Shown here piece after piece: positions 9,028 through 17,534 of a stretch of 64,000 nt of DNA. Source of the DNA: Lewinellaceae bacterium (GTDB taxonomy: Bacteria > Bacteroidota > Bacteroidia > Chitinophagales > Saprospiraceae). How positions within the stretch are numbered: the stretch's first letter is position 1; each line of letters starts with the position of its first letter. A program made the translations under genes and the position numbers. The DNA is taken from the NCBI GenBank assembly GCA_020636255.1, contig JACJYE010000009.1, positions 1 through 64,000 on the forward strand. The letters run 5' to 3'. Below the pieces are notes generated by a model. That model was not told the origin of the DNA. It worked only from the letters and a program-made list of their open reading frames with translations, and did no database searches.

Positions 9028-9119
9028 TGCCTGCCGATACGGGAAATTAATGGTGGAAACAACGGCTATTTCGGCTTTCGGCGCAAGCGTTATGAACGCC
9101 AAAAATCCGTGACACTCCC

Positions 9120-9127
9120 TATCTTTG
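9120..9127 (+). promoter_or_regulatory. -7 box (TATCTTTG) that decides the ACMSD start
   Basis: TATCTTTG fits the Bacteroidota -7 consensus. It lies after an in-frame GTG at 9109 and 24 nt before the ATG at 9151, so the GTG would not be in the transcript. Confidence 0.5.
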
Positions 9128-9150
9128 CCCCGCACCAGCCAGATATTTCC

Positions 9151-10158
9151 ATGCTCAGGATCGACATGCACACCCACATCATCCCTGAAAAGCTGCCGCG
9201 TTTCGCAGAAAAATTCGGCTACGGGGATTTTATCCACCTCGACCACCACCGGCCCGGGAGGGCCAATATGATGAAGGGCGGCCAGTTCTTCCGCGAGATA
9301 TGCTCCAACTGCTGGGACCCGCAGGAGCGCATCGAAGAATACGCTCAGTACCATACGCAGGCCCAGGTGGTGTGCACCATCCCCGTCATGTTTTCCTATT
9401 GGGCCAAACCCCAGGACTGCCTGGAGTTGTCCCGCTTTCTCAACGACCATATCGCACAACTGGCAGCGGAGTATCCGCGCCACTACATCGGCCTTGGCAC
9501 GCTGCCCATGCAGGATACCGGGCTGGCCATAAAGGAGCTGCAGCGCTGCAGGGAGATCGGGCTGGTGGGCATACAGATAGGATCCAATATCAACGACAGG
9601 AACCTCAGCGAGCCGGAATTCTTCCCCATCTTCGAGGCCTGCCAGGAGCTCGGCATGGCCCTGTTCGTGCACCCCTGGGAGATGATGGGTTTCGATTCGA
9701 TGCGCAAGTACTGGCTGCCCTGGCTGGTGGGCATGCCTGCCGAGACTTCGCGCGCGATCTGCTCCATGATCTTCGGCGGCGTTTTTGAGCGCCTGCCGGG
9801 GCTGCGCACCTGTTTTGCCCATGCCGGCGGCGCTTTCCTGCCCACCATCGGCCGCATCGAGCACGGCTACAACTGCCGCCCCGACCTGGTGGCCGTCGAC
9901 AATGCCGTGAACCCACGCTACTACCTCGGTAAATTCTGGGTGGACTGCATTACCCACGACGCCCGTTTGCTGCAATACGTACTGGAGACGGCCGGTGAGG
10001 GCCGCGTTTGCCTGGGGTCCGACTACCCCTTCCCGCTGGGCGACCTCGAGATCGGCGCTTTTATCGAAGCGATGGGGCTGCCGGAGTGCACCCTTGAGCG
10101 CATCTACTCGGCGAATACGCTCGAATGGCTGGGGCTGGAAAAGGAGAGCTTTATGTAA
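9151..10158 (+). CDS. acmsd: 2-amino-3-carboxymuconate-6-semialdehyde decarboxylase (ACMSD)
   Basis: The enzyme of 335 residues is a zinc amidohydrolase-fold decarboxylase of the kynurenine/3-hydroxyanthranilate branch of tryptophan breakdown. It diverts the semialdehyde from quinolinate (NAD) synthesis towards 2-aminomuconate. Metal ligands are seen as H7 and H9 (MHTH), H174 (FVHPWEMMG), H224 (FAHAGGAF) and D291 (GSDYPFPLG), all in typical ACMSD contexts. The protein aligns over its whole length. No other kynurenine-pathway gene is in the window, so the gene stands apart from its pathway here. Confidence 0.9.
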   Translation: MLRIDMHTHIIPEKLPRFAEKFGYGDFIHLDHHRPGRANMMKGGQFFREICSNCWDPQERIEEYAQYHTQAQVVCTIPVMFSYWAKPQDCLELSRFLNDHIAQLAAEYPRHYIGLGTLPMQDTGLAIKELQRCREIGLVGIQIGSNINDRNLSEPEFFPIFEACQELGMALFVHPWEMMGFDSMRKYWLPWLVGMPAETSRAICSMIFGGVFERLPGLRTCFAHAGGAFLPTIGRIEHGYNCRPDLVAVDNAVNPRYYLGKFWVDCITHDARLLQYVLETAGEGRVCLGSDYPFPLGDLEIGAFIEAMGLPECTLERIYSANTLEWLGLEKESFM

Positions 10159-10253
10159 AAATGCCCGACGGGCGGGAAAAAGAAACTATTTCCCCTTTCC
10201 GGGAGTTTTTCTAAAAACATGCACTGATTGTCCCTTTTACTTTTACGCTATCC

Positions 10254-11366
10254 ATGAAGCAGGTAGGCAAGCTTTTCAGCATCCCGCTTTTTATCCACTG
10301 GTCGGCCCTCGCTTTCCCGGCTTTTGCCTTGTGGCACTCCTTTGCCATTCACGGCAGCTATGCCCTGTGCTGGGAGTGCTTCACTTTTTCCCTGCTGCTG
10401 TTCGCAGCCTTGCTTCTCGTGGTGTTGATCCATGAACTGGGGCATGCCCTGGCGGGGCGTTATGTCGGCATCCCTACTGACCGGATCGTGATCAACGGCC
10501 TGGGGGGGGCGGCATACCTGCAACACCTCGGCGAAAAACCGCGTGAGACCATCCTCATCGCCATCTCCGGGCCGATGACGAATATCGTTATCGGGCTGCT
10601 GTTGTATTTCTATCTGGAATGGTCCAACGGCTTCACCTTTTTCTCGGGTTACCATGGCGAGCTGTTTGGGCTGGCTTTCTGGGAACGCTTGCTGTACCTG
10701 TTGTTCTATTATAACCTGGTGCTCATCCTCTTTAACCTGCTGCCAGGCCTTCCGCTCGACGGCGGTTGGGTGCTCGAGGGTTTCCTTCGTTACTTTATGC
10801 CGAGCCATTGGGCGACCATCGTGGCGGCGCGGCTGGGGCAGTTCCTGGGCGCGGCCCTGTTCGTGCTCGGCGCCTGGCTGGTGGACTGGATATTCCCGCT
10901 TTTCGCCATATTCATCTTTTTGTACGCCACCCGCCAGTTGGTACGCGCCAAACTGCACCGCCATTTGAACCGGCACACTATCGCCAGCCTCATGCACGGC
11001 GATTTTTCTTTGGTGGAGGAGGAAGCCCCGGTGTTAGGTGTGCTGGAACAGGCAGGGCAGGCGCCTGCCCGCTATTTTATGATCCCTAACCAGGAAGGCC
11101 AGCTGGGTACCATGCTGTCGGGCGGACAGCTTATGGAGATCTACCAGGAAAGCAAAGAAGAAGAAGCCTTTTTCGAAGCAGTGTCCAACGTTCAGTCCTA
11201 TGCCATTCACGAAAGCACCCCGCTTAGCGTAGCCTGGGATTACATCCGCCACAAGCAGGCGCAGGCCTTTGCCGTGCTGCGCGACAATGAAGTAGCCGGC
11301 GTGCTGGAAGCCGAAGCCGTACGGCAATTGGTGCCCCAAAAACCGGGCCCTTCCCTTTTTCATTAA
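10254..11366 (+). CDS. Site-2 protease family (M50) membrane metalloprotease
   Basis: The protein of 370 residues has several hydrophobic segments in its first 240 residues. The zinc motif HELGH is at 60-64 inside a membrane helix (LLVVLIHELGHALAGRY). The third ligand region is NLLPGLPLDGG near 162-172, the usual NPDG-like element. The C-terminal 110 residues are soluble and resemble a degraded CBS pair (the end reads AFAVLRDNEVAGVLEAEAV). It would cut membrane-bound substrates such as anti-sigma factors, but no such partner is adjacent. A -7-like TACTTTTA lies upstream. Confidence 0.85.
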   Translation: MKQVGKLFSIPLFIHWSALAFPAFALWHSFAIHGSYALCWECFTFSLLLFAALLLVVLIHELGHALAGRYVGIPTDRIVINGLGGAAYLQHLGEKPRETILIAISGPMTNIVIGLLLYFYLEWSNGFTFFSGYHGELFGLAFWERLLYLLFYYNLVLILFNLLPGLPLDGGWVLEGFLRYFMPSHWATIVAARLGQFLGAALFVLGAWLVDWIFPLFAIFIFLYATRQLVRAKLHRHLNRHTIASLMHGDFSLVEEEAPVLGVLEQAGQAPARYFMIPNQEGQLGTMLSGGQLMEIYQESKEEEAFFEAVSNVQSYAIHESTPLSVAWDYIRHKQAQAFAVLRDNEVAGVLEAEAVRQLVPQKPGPSLFH

Positions 11367-11387
11367 ATCACCTTATTTTTGCGCGCT

Positions 11388-11432
11388 GAAGTAGCGTTCA
11401 AAAGATAAGCCCTCCATTGGAGGCTTTGATCG
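11388..11432 (+). repeat. Fragment of the dispersed palindromic repeat, copy F
   Basis: This short piece (GTAGCGTTCAAAAGATAAG, then a small palindrome AGCCCTCCATTGGAGGCTT) matches the outer arm of the dispersed repeat family, most closely copy D. It falls inside the likely 5' leader of trhO, since a -7 box TATTTTTG lies at 11374-11381. Confidence 0.5.
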
Positions 11433-11478
11433 TTACTGAGAAACGAGGAATATAGCAAAAGCCAAAGCTCGCGAAAAG

Positions 11479-12525
11479 ATGCCAAGATTGTACAACATAG
11501 TCAACAACGACGAACTCAGGCAGCAGATGCTGGACAGTGGGGAAAAGCGCGTGACCCTCTCTTTTTACAAATACCACAAACTCGACAGCCCGGAGCAGTT
11601 TCGCGACGAGCTCTACCGGCGGTGGAATAAGCTGGGCGTTTTCGGCCGTATCTATGTAGCCGGAGAAGGCATCAACGGGCAGATCTCCGTTCCGGAAGCG
11701 CAGTTCGAAGCATTTCGGGCCGATATGTACAGCATCTCCTGGCTCGACGGCATTCGCCTGAACATCGCCATAGACGATGACGGCAGGTCCTTTTTCAAGC
11801 TGAAGGTCAAATTGCGCGAAAAGATCGTGGCCGACGGCCTGGACGATGCCAGCTTCGACGTCACCCGGCGGGGCAGGCACCTCGGTGCGGAAGCAGTGAA
11901 CCTGTTGCTCGACGACCCCGATACGGTGGTTGTCGACATGCGCAACCACTACGAGAGCGAGGTCGGCCATTTCGAAGGCGCCATCTGCCCCGATGTAGAA
12001 ACCTTTCGCGAAGCCCTGCCCCTGGTGGAGGAGATGCTGTCGGGCCGCGAACAGGACAACATCATCATGTACTGCACAGGAGGTATCCGATGCGAAAAGG
12101 CGAGCGCATATTACCTGCACAAAGGCTTCCGCAATGTCTATATGATCGACGGCGGCATTATCGAGTATACCCGCCAGTGCCAGGAGAAAGGCCTGCCGGT
12201 CAGGTTCAAAGGCAAGAACTTCGTTTTCGACGAGCGTATGGGAGAGCGCATCTCTGAGGATATTATCGCGCAATGCCATCAGTGCGGCGCACCCTGCGAC
12301 ACGCATGTCAACTGCGCCAACGACGCCTGCCACATCCTTTTCATCCAATGCGAGGCCTGCGCCGAAACTTATCACCAGTGCTGCTCCCGCAAGTGCAGCG
12401 ATTACATCCAGCTTCCGGAAGAAGTGCAGGAGGCCCTGCGTGGGAAAGCGGTATTCAACGGGACGAAATTCGGCAAGGGGCGGTACAAGGCCCTGCGAAA
12501 GGATGAAAGCCTGGTGTTGGAATAA
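11479..12525 (+). CDS. trhO: tRNA uridine(34) hydroxylase TrhO (YceA), rhodanese family
   Basis: The protein of 348 residues has the TrhO layout: an N-terminal ferredoxin-like domain (SFYKYHKL, RIYVAGEGINGQISV), a central rhodanese domain, and a C-terminal cysteine-rich zinc-binding region. The rhodanese loop CTGGIRCEKA carries the catalytic C199. The C-terminal region has repeated C-x2-C and CC pairs. TrhO hydroxylates uridine 34 of some tRNAs to 5-hydroxyuridine using oxygen. It is monocistronic with a leader of about 95 nt containing a repeat fragment. Family members are usually 310-350 residues, so length is normal. Confidence 0.93.
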   Translation: MPRLYNIVNNDELRQQMLDSGEKRVTLSFYKYHKLDSPEQFRDELYRRWNKLGVFGRIYVAGEGINGQISVPEAQFEAFRADMYSISWLDGIRLNIAIDDDGRSFFKLKVKLREKIVADGLDDASFDVTRRGRHLGAEAVNLLLDDPDTVVVDMRNHYESEVGHFEGAICPDVETFREALPLVEEMLSGREQDNIIMYCTGGIRCEKASAYYLHKGFRNVYMIDGGIIEYTRQCQEKGLPVRFKGKNFVFDERMGERISEDIIAQCHQCGAPCDTHVNCANDACHILFIQCEACAETYHQCCSRKCSDYIQLPEEVQEALRGKAVFNGTKFGKGRYKALRKDESLVLE

Positions 12526-12768
12526 CAGCTCTCCTTTACTCAATCTTACCCACTTTTACCCAAGATTACCCACTACGGCTTTCCGTAAGGCCGTACCTTT
12601 GTAGCATTACATTTTCCTTCTACTGCCCATACAGGGCGGCGGCCGCTCCGGCTTCGCCTGACACCCTGCGCGGGTAAATGAGACACGGATAAAGCGTTGG
12701 TTTTATAACCCGCAACAGGCTTGCATGCCCTGTATGCGGCAGGCAGGGGCGTGCCAGGGCCAGAGGTA

Positions 12769-12932
12769 AGGATCTCTAATGGAGAATTTATTTTTTGAAC
12801 ACTGCTTAAGAATCCTCAAAAAATAAGTTCGACGATCCTGCGAAGTGGAGCAGGCTGGAAGCTTTGGAAAGCTGGAAGACAAGCCACATCGCAGGATCTC
12901 TAATGGAGAATTTATTTTTTGAACACTGCTTA
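12769..12932 (+). repeat. Dispersed palindromic repeat, copy B plus duplicated arm
   Basis: A full palindromic copy (12817-12932, about 116 bp) is preceded by a duplicate of its right arm. The 40 bases 12769-12808 are identical to 12893-12932 (from AGGATCTCTAATGGAG to TTGAACACTGCTTA). The copy ends 23 bp before the exporter ATG. The wider gap 12526-12955 also holds a -7-like TACCTTTG (12594-12601) beside a small palindrome (ACGGC and GCCGT arms), which could drive the RiPP exporter operon. No gene is seen in this gap. Confidence 0.7.
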
Positions 12933-12955
12933 TTACCAGGTTCTTCAACAGCAAA

Positions 12956-15166
12956 ATGTTTGATACCATGGGAGTTTTCCCCTTTTACAGGCAATACGAC
13001 GCGATGGACTGTGGCCCTGCCTGCCTGCGCATGGTGGCCCGGTATTTTGGGCGGGAGTATTCCCTGCAATACCTTCGCCAGCAGTGTTACCTCGGCCGGG
13101 ATGGCGTAAGCCTGCAGGGCATCAGCGAAGCTGCCGAACAGATCGGCCTGCGCAGCATGGCAGTGAAGGTGCCCTATGGCAATACGAACAGTGAGCCATC
13201 GCTGCTGGCTGCGCCTCTGCCCGCCATTGCCCACTGGAACCAGAATCACTTCATCGTCATTTATAAGGTGAATAAAAAACATGCCTGGGTGGCCGACCCC
13301 GGCGCCGGGAAGTTCCGCCTGGAGCGAAAACGCTTTGAACAGCACTGGGGCAGCGATAACGGGCGCGGCATCCTGCTGCTGTTGAACCCGGGTGGCGACT
13401 TTTACGGGAAAGCCCGCGAAGGGCAGGAAAAGACGGGCTTCGGCTTCCTGCTCCAGTATCTGGCTCCCTTTCGCAGGCTGATCGTTCAGTTGCTGCTGGG
13501 CCTGGCGCTGAGCTCGGTGTTTTCGCTGCTTTTTCCCTTCCTGGCCCAGGCTGTGGTCGATGTAGGCATCCAGAACCAGAATATCGGCTTTATCTACCTG
13601 GTGCTCATCGGGCAGCTCGTGTTATTCCTCAGCCAGATGGCCGTTCGTTTCATCCAGAACTGGATATTGCTGCACGTTGGCGCCCGGATGAACATCAGCC
13701 TGATCAGTGACTTCCTGGCCAAGCTCATGCGCCTTCCCATCGGTTTTTTTGATTCGAAAATGACCGGCGACCTGCTGCAGCGCATTGGCGACCACCGGCG
13801 CATCGAGAGCTTTCTCACACAGTCTACCCTGTCGGTCATCTTTTCCACCTTTAACCTGTTCGTTTTCGGGCTGGTGCTTTTTTACTACTCCATACCGATA
13901 TTCCTCATCTTTCTGGCTGCCGCCATAGCTTACCTTCTGTGGGTTTTCTTTTTTCTGAAAAAGCGGCGGGAGATCGATTACCGGGCCTTCCAGCAAATGT
14001 CGGACAACCAGGACACCCTCATCGAGCTAATCCACGGGATGCAGGAGATCAAATTGCAGGACAGCCAGCAAAAGCGGCGCTGGCGCTGGGCACAGATTCA
14101 GGCCCGGCTCTTTAAAGTGCAGGCTAGTGCCCTGGCCGTTACGCAGTATCAGGATGCAGGTGCGTCATTCATCAGCCAGCTGAAGGATATCCTCATCACT
14201 TTTTTTGCGGCATGGGGGGTCGTGAAAGGACAGATGACGCTGGGCATGATGCTGGCCGTGCAATACATTCTGGGGCAGTTGAATGCACCGCTTCAGCAAT
14301 TGGTGGGCTTTATACGCACTTCGCAGGATGCCCGTATCAGCCTGGAGCGCCTGGCCGAAGTGCGCAACCAGGAGGCGGAAGATGCCGGTGATACACACAA
14401 AGCGGCAGCCATCCCTCCGGGGGATATCGCGCTGGAAGGCTTGTATTTTCGTTACAACAAGTTGAATGACTGGGCCCTCGAAGATGTAACGCTTCACATT
14501 CCGAGAGGGAAAGTAACGGCTATCGTCGGGGCCAGCGGAAGTGGGAAGACGACCTTGCTGAAACTGCTGTTGGGGTTTTACCAGCCGGAAAGGGGAAGCA
14601 TCAGGGTGGGAAGCACTGCCCTGCATCAAGTACAGGCGCGCGCCTGGCGCCGGCAGTGCGGCGTAGTGATGCAAGACGGCTATGTCTTTTCCGACACTAT
14701 CGCCAATAACATCGCGGAGAGCGCTCCCGAATTCTTTGATGCTGCCGATATGCCAAACCTGCAACAGGCCGTTCAGGTGGCCAACATACAGGATTTCATC
14801 GAGGGCCTTCCCCTGGGGTATAATACCATGATCGGGGCCAAAGGCAACGGGATCAGCCAGGGGCAACGCCAGCGTTTGCTCATCGCCAGGGCAGTGTATA
14901 AAAACCCGGCTTTCATCTTCTTCGACGAAGCGACCAACGCCCTGGATGCCAATAATGAACGCACCATTATGGAGAACCTGGAGCATTTTTTTCAGGGGCG
15001 TACTGTGGTCGTGGTGGCGCACCGCCTGAGCACCGTTAAAAACGCCGACAACATCGTGGTGCTGGACAAAGGAAGGGTCGTTGAAGAAGGCCCTCACCAG
15101 TATCTGGCAGGACAAAAAGGAGCCTATTATACACTGGTCAGAAACCAACTGGAACTGGGTGTGTAA
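12956..15166 (+). CDS. C39-peptidase ABC transporter (PCAT) for GG-leader peptides
   Basis: The protein of 736 residues has three parts. An N-terminal C39 cysteine protease carries C19 (AMDCGPACL), H98 (NQNHFIVI) and D114 (VADPGAG). A six-helix exporter domain spans about 160-460, and an ATPase domain has Walker A (GASGSGKTT, near 525), the signature ISQGQRQRL and FFDEATNALD. PCATs cut leader peptides after a double glycine while exporting the core. The four precursors downstream all have a GG site, so they are the likely cargo. The HlyD-type gene follows after 24 bp. All catalytic residues are present, so the exporter looks functional. Confidence 0.94.
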   Translation: MFDTMGVFPFYRQYDAMDCGPACLRMVARYFGREYSLQYLRQQCYLGRDGVSLQGISEAAEQIGLRSMAVKVPYGNTNSEPSLLAAPLPAIAHWNQNHFIVIYKVNKKHAWVADPGAGKFRLERKRFEQHWGSDNGRGILLLLNPGGDFYGKAREGQEKTGFGFLLQYLAPFRRLIVQLLLGLALSSVFSLLFPFLAQAVVDVGIQNQNIGFIYLVLIGQLVLFLSQMAVRFIQNWILLHVGARMNISLISDFLAKLMRLPIGFFDSKMTGDLLQRIGDHRRIESFLTQSTLSVIFSTFNLFVFGLVLFYYSIPIFLIFLAAAIAYLLWVFFFLKKRREIDYRAFQQMSDNQDTLIELIHGMQEIKLQDSQQKRRWRWAQIQARLFKVQASALAVTQYQDAGASFISQLKDILITFFAAWGVVKGQMTLGMMLAVQYILGQLNAPLQQLVGFIRTSQDARISLERLAEVRNQEAEDAGDTHKAAAIPPGDIALEGLYFRYNKLNDWALEDVTLHIPRGKVTAIVGASGSGKTTLLKLLLGFYQPERGSIRVGSTALHQVQARAWRRQCGVVMQDGYVFSDTIANNIAESAPEFFDAADMPNLQQAVQVANIQDFIEGLPLGYNTMIGAKGNGISQGQRQRLLIARAVYKNPAFIFFDEATNALDANNERTIMENLEHFFQGRTVVVVAHRLSTVKNADNIVVLDKGRVVEEGPHQYLAGQKGAYYTLVRNQLELGV

Positions 15167-15190
15167 TCCTGTCTCAACAAACCAGAAGCT

Positions 15191-16507
15191 ATGCCATCAA
15201 CAAACGGGATCGATATGGCTGCTGCACGCCGGCCGTCAGAAATACAGGAATTGCTGGGTGACCCTCCGGGTTGGTTACTTCAATCCGGCGTCACCATCCT
15301 GAGCCTGGTGACTGGCGCTGTATTGCTGGCCAGCTGGTTCATCCGCTACCCCGACAAGCTGGTGGCGGAAGCCCTCATACAGAGTGAGTTCCCCCCTGTC
15401 GAGCTTCGCATTCCGGCTGCAGGCCGCATCGATACTATAGCTCAGGCTGACAAGGCTGTGCTTGCGGCCGGGGCGCTGGTTGCCATCCTGGAAGGCGCTG
15501 CCAACGGAAAGGATATGCTCTTACTCGACAGCCTGTTGGGACAGGCTGGACAGTGGAGTGACATCGGAGCATTGGCCAGCCGGGCGCTGCCTCATGGCCT
15601 CGAGCTTGGGCCTTTGCAGGGCGCTTACGCCGTGCTGGAGCAAACCCTGGCAGATATACAGTACTTCCTCCGCCAGACGGAATATGCGGACAAGGCCGCA
15701 GCTCTTGGCCGTGAGGCGGAGGCAGTGCAGCTACTTGTCGAGGCTTATCATGGGCAACAGGCCTTCTTCCTCAGGGAGAAGGAGTTGGTAGAAAAAGATT
15801 ATAGCCGCAATCACTGGCTATTTACACAAGGCGTGGCAAGCCAGCTCGAATTGGAACAAAGCGAAAGCATGTTATGGCAGTATGAGCAGAAGATGAAAAA
15901 CCTCGAAGTGTCGGGCCTTCAGAGCACAATTCGTCTTCGGCAACTAGAGGCGCAGGCTGTTGAAGCCCGGCATGAATACGAAAACCGGCAGCAAGGGTTA
16001 TGGCTGGCCTGGCGGCAGGCCGTGCAAAACACTAGAGGAGCACTGGAAGAGTGGAAAAAACAAAACCTGGTCACGGCACCCGTCAGCGGCCGCCTCGAAT
16101 TGGCTCCCGAAGCAAAGAGCCATGCCGCCGTACAGGCGGGGCAGCTGCTGGGAACCGTGCTGCCCACTGAACGTGGTGGTGCTACCTATGCGTACCTGCG
16201 GCTCCCCCCGGCGGGTATCGGGAAAGTGGAGATAGGCGCTCCGGTTAAGATCAGCCTGGCTGCTTACCCTTCAATGGAGTACGGCCAGGTACATGCGGTG
16301 GCCAGCGATATAACCCTGAGCCCACAGCCGGGGGAAAATGGGCCTGCCTATTACCTTAAGGCATTACTTCCTGATACCCTGCGGACCAACTACGGTTATG
16401 CTATTGCCTTGAGGCCCAATATGCCCGCTACCGCAGAGGTCATCACTAAAGATCGCCGCATTTTGGAACGAATAGCAGAAAAATTTCTGGACGTGCTTAA
16501 TAATTGA
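15191..16507 (+). CDS. HlyD-family membrane fusion protein of the RiPP exporter
   Basis: The protein of 438 residues has one N-terminal membrane segment (about 35-52, VTILSLVTGAVLLASWFI), then a first half-lipoyl piece (LRIPAAGRID). A long coiled-coil region rich in Gln, Glu and Ala (about 140-275) follows, then the second half-lipoyl piece (NLVTAPVSGRLELAPE) and a beta domain. It would link the inner-membrane PCAT to an outer-membrane channel. No TolC-like gene is in the locus, so a shared one elsewhere is likely. It is co-transcribed with the PCAT. Confidence 0.9.
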   Translation: MPSTNGIDMAAARRPSEIQELLGDPPGWLLQSGVTILSLVTGAVLLASWFIRYPDKLVAEALIQSEFPPVELRIPAAGRIDTIAQADKAVLAAGALVAILEGAANGKDMLLLDSLLGQAGQWSDIGALASRALPHGLELGPLQGAYAVLEQTLADIQYFLRQTEYADKAAALGREAEAVQLLVEAYHGQQAFFLREKELVEKDYSRNHWLFTQGVASQLELEQSESMLWQYEQKMKNLEVSGLQSTIRLRQLEAQAVEARHEYENRQQGLWLAWRQAVQNTRGALEEWKKQNLVTAPVSGRLELAPEAKSHAAVQAGQLLGTVLPTERGGATYAYLRLPPAGIGKVEIGAPVKISLAAYPSMEYGQVHAVASDITLSPQPGENGPAYYLKALLPDTLRTNYGYAIALRPNMPATAEVITKDRRILERIAEKFLDVLNN

Positions 16508-16557
16508 CAGGAAGGAGGACAAGCATATATCAACAGGCTTATAAAAAAGGATTAGCA

Positions 16558-16881
16558 ATGAAGTTCCTGGAGCAACTCAAACAACTCGAAAGGCTGGACC
16601 AGCTCATCAGGTTGAAGGCCACGGGTACCCCACAAGAGCTGGCCAATAAGTTCAGCATCAGCGAGCGAACCATATACAACCTGCTGGAGATCCTCAAAAG
16701 TTTTGGCGCTCAAATAGAATATTGCAGGCGGCGGCAGAGTTTTTACTACGCCAATGAAATAAAATTCCGGTTTAACATCGTTGTGCATCCTGAAAAAGCT
16801 AAGAAAATCAGCGGAGGTAAAATTTTTTTGGCAAAAAAATACAGCCTGCAGTTTTTTTGCAGGCAATGCGCCTACTTTTGA
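16558..16881 (+). CDS. Small HTH protein of the RiPP locus
   Basis: The protein of 107 residues has a winged-helix HTH of the HTH_11/DeoR type: LDQLIRLKATGTPQELANKF, then SISERTIYNLLEILKSFGA (about 14-55). A short C-terminal tail contains a GG and a Cys-x2-Cys. It follows the fusion-protein gene and precedes the precursor genes, so a local regulatory role is likely. The frame is open back to a TTG at 16504, but the ATG here has AAGGA eight bases upstream. The last codons overlap the precursor promoter box. A short hairpin (CCTGCA and TGCAGG arms around a T-run) lies inside its 3' end. Confidence 0.75.
   Translation: MKFLEQLKQLERLDQLIRLKATGTPQELANKFSISERTIYNLLEILKSFGAQIEYCRRRQSFYYANEIKFRFNIVVHPEKAKKISGGKIFLAKKYSLQFFCRQCAYF
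16873..16880 (+). promoter_or_regulatory. -7 box (TACTTTTG) ahead of the precursor array
   Basis: TACTTTTG fits TAnnTTTG and lies 10 bp before the first conserved leader hairpin. A transcript from here would start almost exactly at that hairpin. A -33-like TTTG (16856-16859) is closer than the usual 20 bp, so the promoter may need an activator or may be weak. Confidence 0.45.
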
Positions 16882-16890
16882 ATTGCAGCT

Positions 16891-16940
16891 GATAGGGGGA
16901 TGCCGAAAACCCTGCCTTCACAAGGCTTCAACAGAGTAGG
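16891..16940 (+). promoter_or_regulatory. Conserved precursor leader element 1
   Basis: A stem (AGGG with CCCT, extended by a T-G pair) closes a 12-nt loop GGATGCCGAAAA. The 8-mer AGAGTAGG ends 26 nt before the precursor ATG. The same two parts precede all four precursor genes. The loop GCC could pair with the GGY at the end of AGAGTAGGY as a pseudoknot; that is inference. Confidence 0.6.
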
Positions 16941-16966
16941 TTCACCATTTTCATTTAAGAGCAATT

Positions 16967-17161
16967 ATGGAAAAGAGGGATGCCTTGTTCGATTTGTTCC
17001 GGCAATCAGGAGCTGATATTCATGGGCAGGAATTGAACGCTGTGAATGGCGGCAAGCAGGTCGTCATCAGTACAGAAATGGATGCCGGTATGTGTGACGA
17101 CCCGGATGGGCCCGAGCCGATTAGCGATTGTTTTCTTGATTACCTGATACGTGAGGTTTGA
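16967..17161 (+). CDS. RiPP precursor peptide 1 (graspetide type)
   Basis: The peptide has 64 residues. A leader of 29 residues begins MEKRDALFDLFRQSGADI and ends in the double-glycine site VNGG. A 35-residue core follows that contains MDAGMCDDPDGPEPISDCF. The core is rich in Asp, Glu, Ser and Thr, the side chains joined by ATP-grasp macrocyclases, and has two Cys. It shares with precursor 2 the pattern AGMC-x-DPDG-x-EPI-x-DCF. The GG should be cut by the C39 exporter. I infer a graspetide from the neighbouring ligase; the crosslinks cannot be read from sequence. Confidence 0.85.
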   Translation: MEKRDALFDLFRQSGADIHGQELNAVNGGKQVVISTEMDAGMCDDPDGPEPISDCFLDYLIREV

Positions 17162-17179
17162 TGAATTCCCGTCCGGGAA

Positions 17180-17228
17180 GGTAGGAGTATGCCGAAAATC
17201 CTGCCACTGGAGCTTTGAAAAGAGTAGG
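17180..17228 (+). promoter_or_regulatory. Conserved precursor leader element 2
   Basis: This is the best-formed copy: a 7-bp stem (GGTAGGA with TCCTGCC, one T-G pair) closes the loop GTATGCCGAAAA. AGAGTAGG ends 22 nt before the next precursor ATG. The stem sequence differs from elements 1, 3 and 4 while pairing is kept. Confidence 0.65.
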
Positions 17229-17250
17229 CTAATCAAAATATCTGAATACT

Positions 17251-17451
17251 ATGGAAAAGAAGGACACCCTGTTCGGCCTGTTCCGGGAAGCCGGCGCCGA
17301 GATCAGGAAACTGGAGTTACAACAGGTGAATGGTGGCAACATCATCACCATACCAACTGAATACGAAGCCGGCATGTGCCACGACCCGGACGGAGCCGAG
17401 CCGATCAACGACTGTTTTCCGGACGAGAAAATCATCGAGATGAACTGCTGA
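17251..17451 (+). CDS. RiPP precursor peptide 2
   Basis: The peptide of 66 residues is a paralogue of precursor 1. The leader MEKKDTLFGLFREAGAEI runs to VNGG at 26-29. The core contains YEAGMCHDPDGAEPINDCF and a different tail ending EMNC. Relative to precursor 1, the DPDG-x-EPI-x-DC block is kept while the residues before and after it vary. That is what one would expect of a fixed macrocycle region with variable ends. Confidence 0.85.
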   Translation: MEKKDTLFGLFREAGAEIRKLELQQVNGGNIITIPTEYEAGMCHDPDGAEPINDCFPDEKIIEMNC

Positions 17452-17461
17452 CCGATGTTTT

Positions 17462-17506
17462 CCAGGAGCATGCCGAAAATCCTGTCCTATGGAAAAAGAG
17501 AGTAGG
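17462..17506 (+). promoter_or_regulatory. Conserved precursor leader element 3
   Basis: A 5-bp stem (CAGGA with TCCTG) closes the 12-nt loop GCATGCCGAAAA. AGAGTAGG follows and ends 28 nt before the third precursor ATG. Confidence 0.6.
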
Positions 17507-17534
17507 TTCAATCCAAAAAGAAAGAGACAACGCC

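Noticed and set aside
8641..9975. Open frame of 444 codons on the minus strand
   Set aside because: It spans the antisense of two clear genes (cold-shock protein and ACMSD) and the gap between them.
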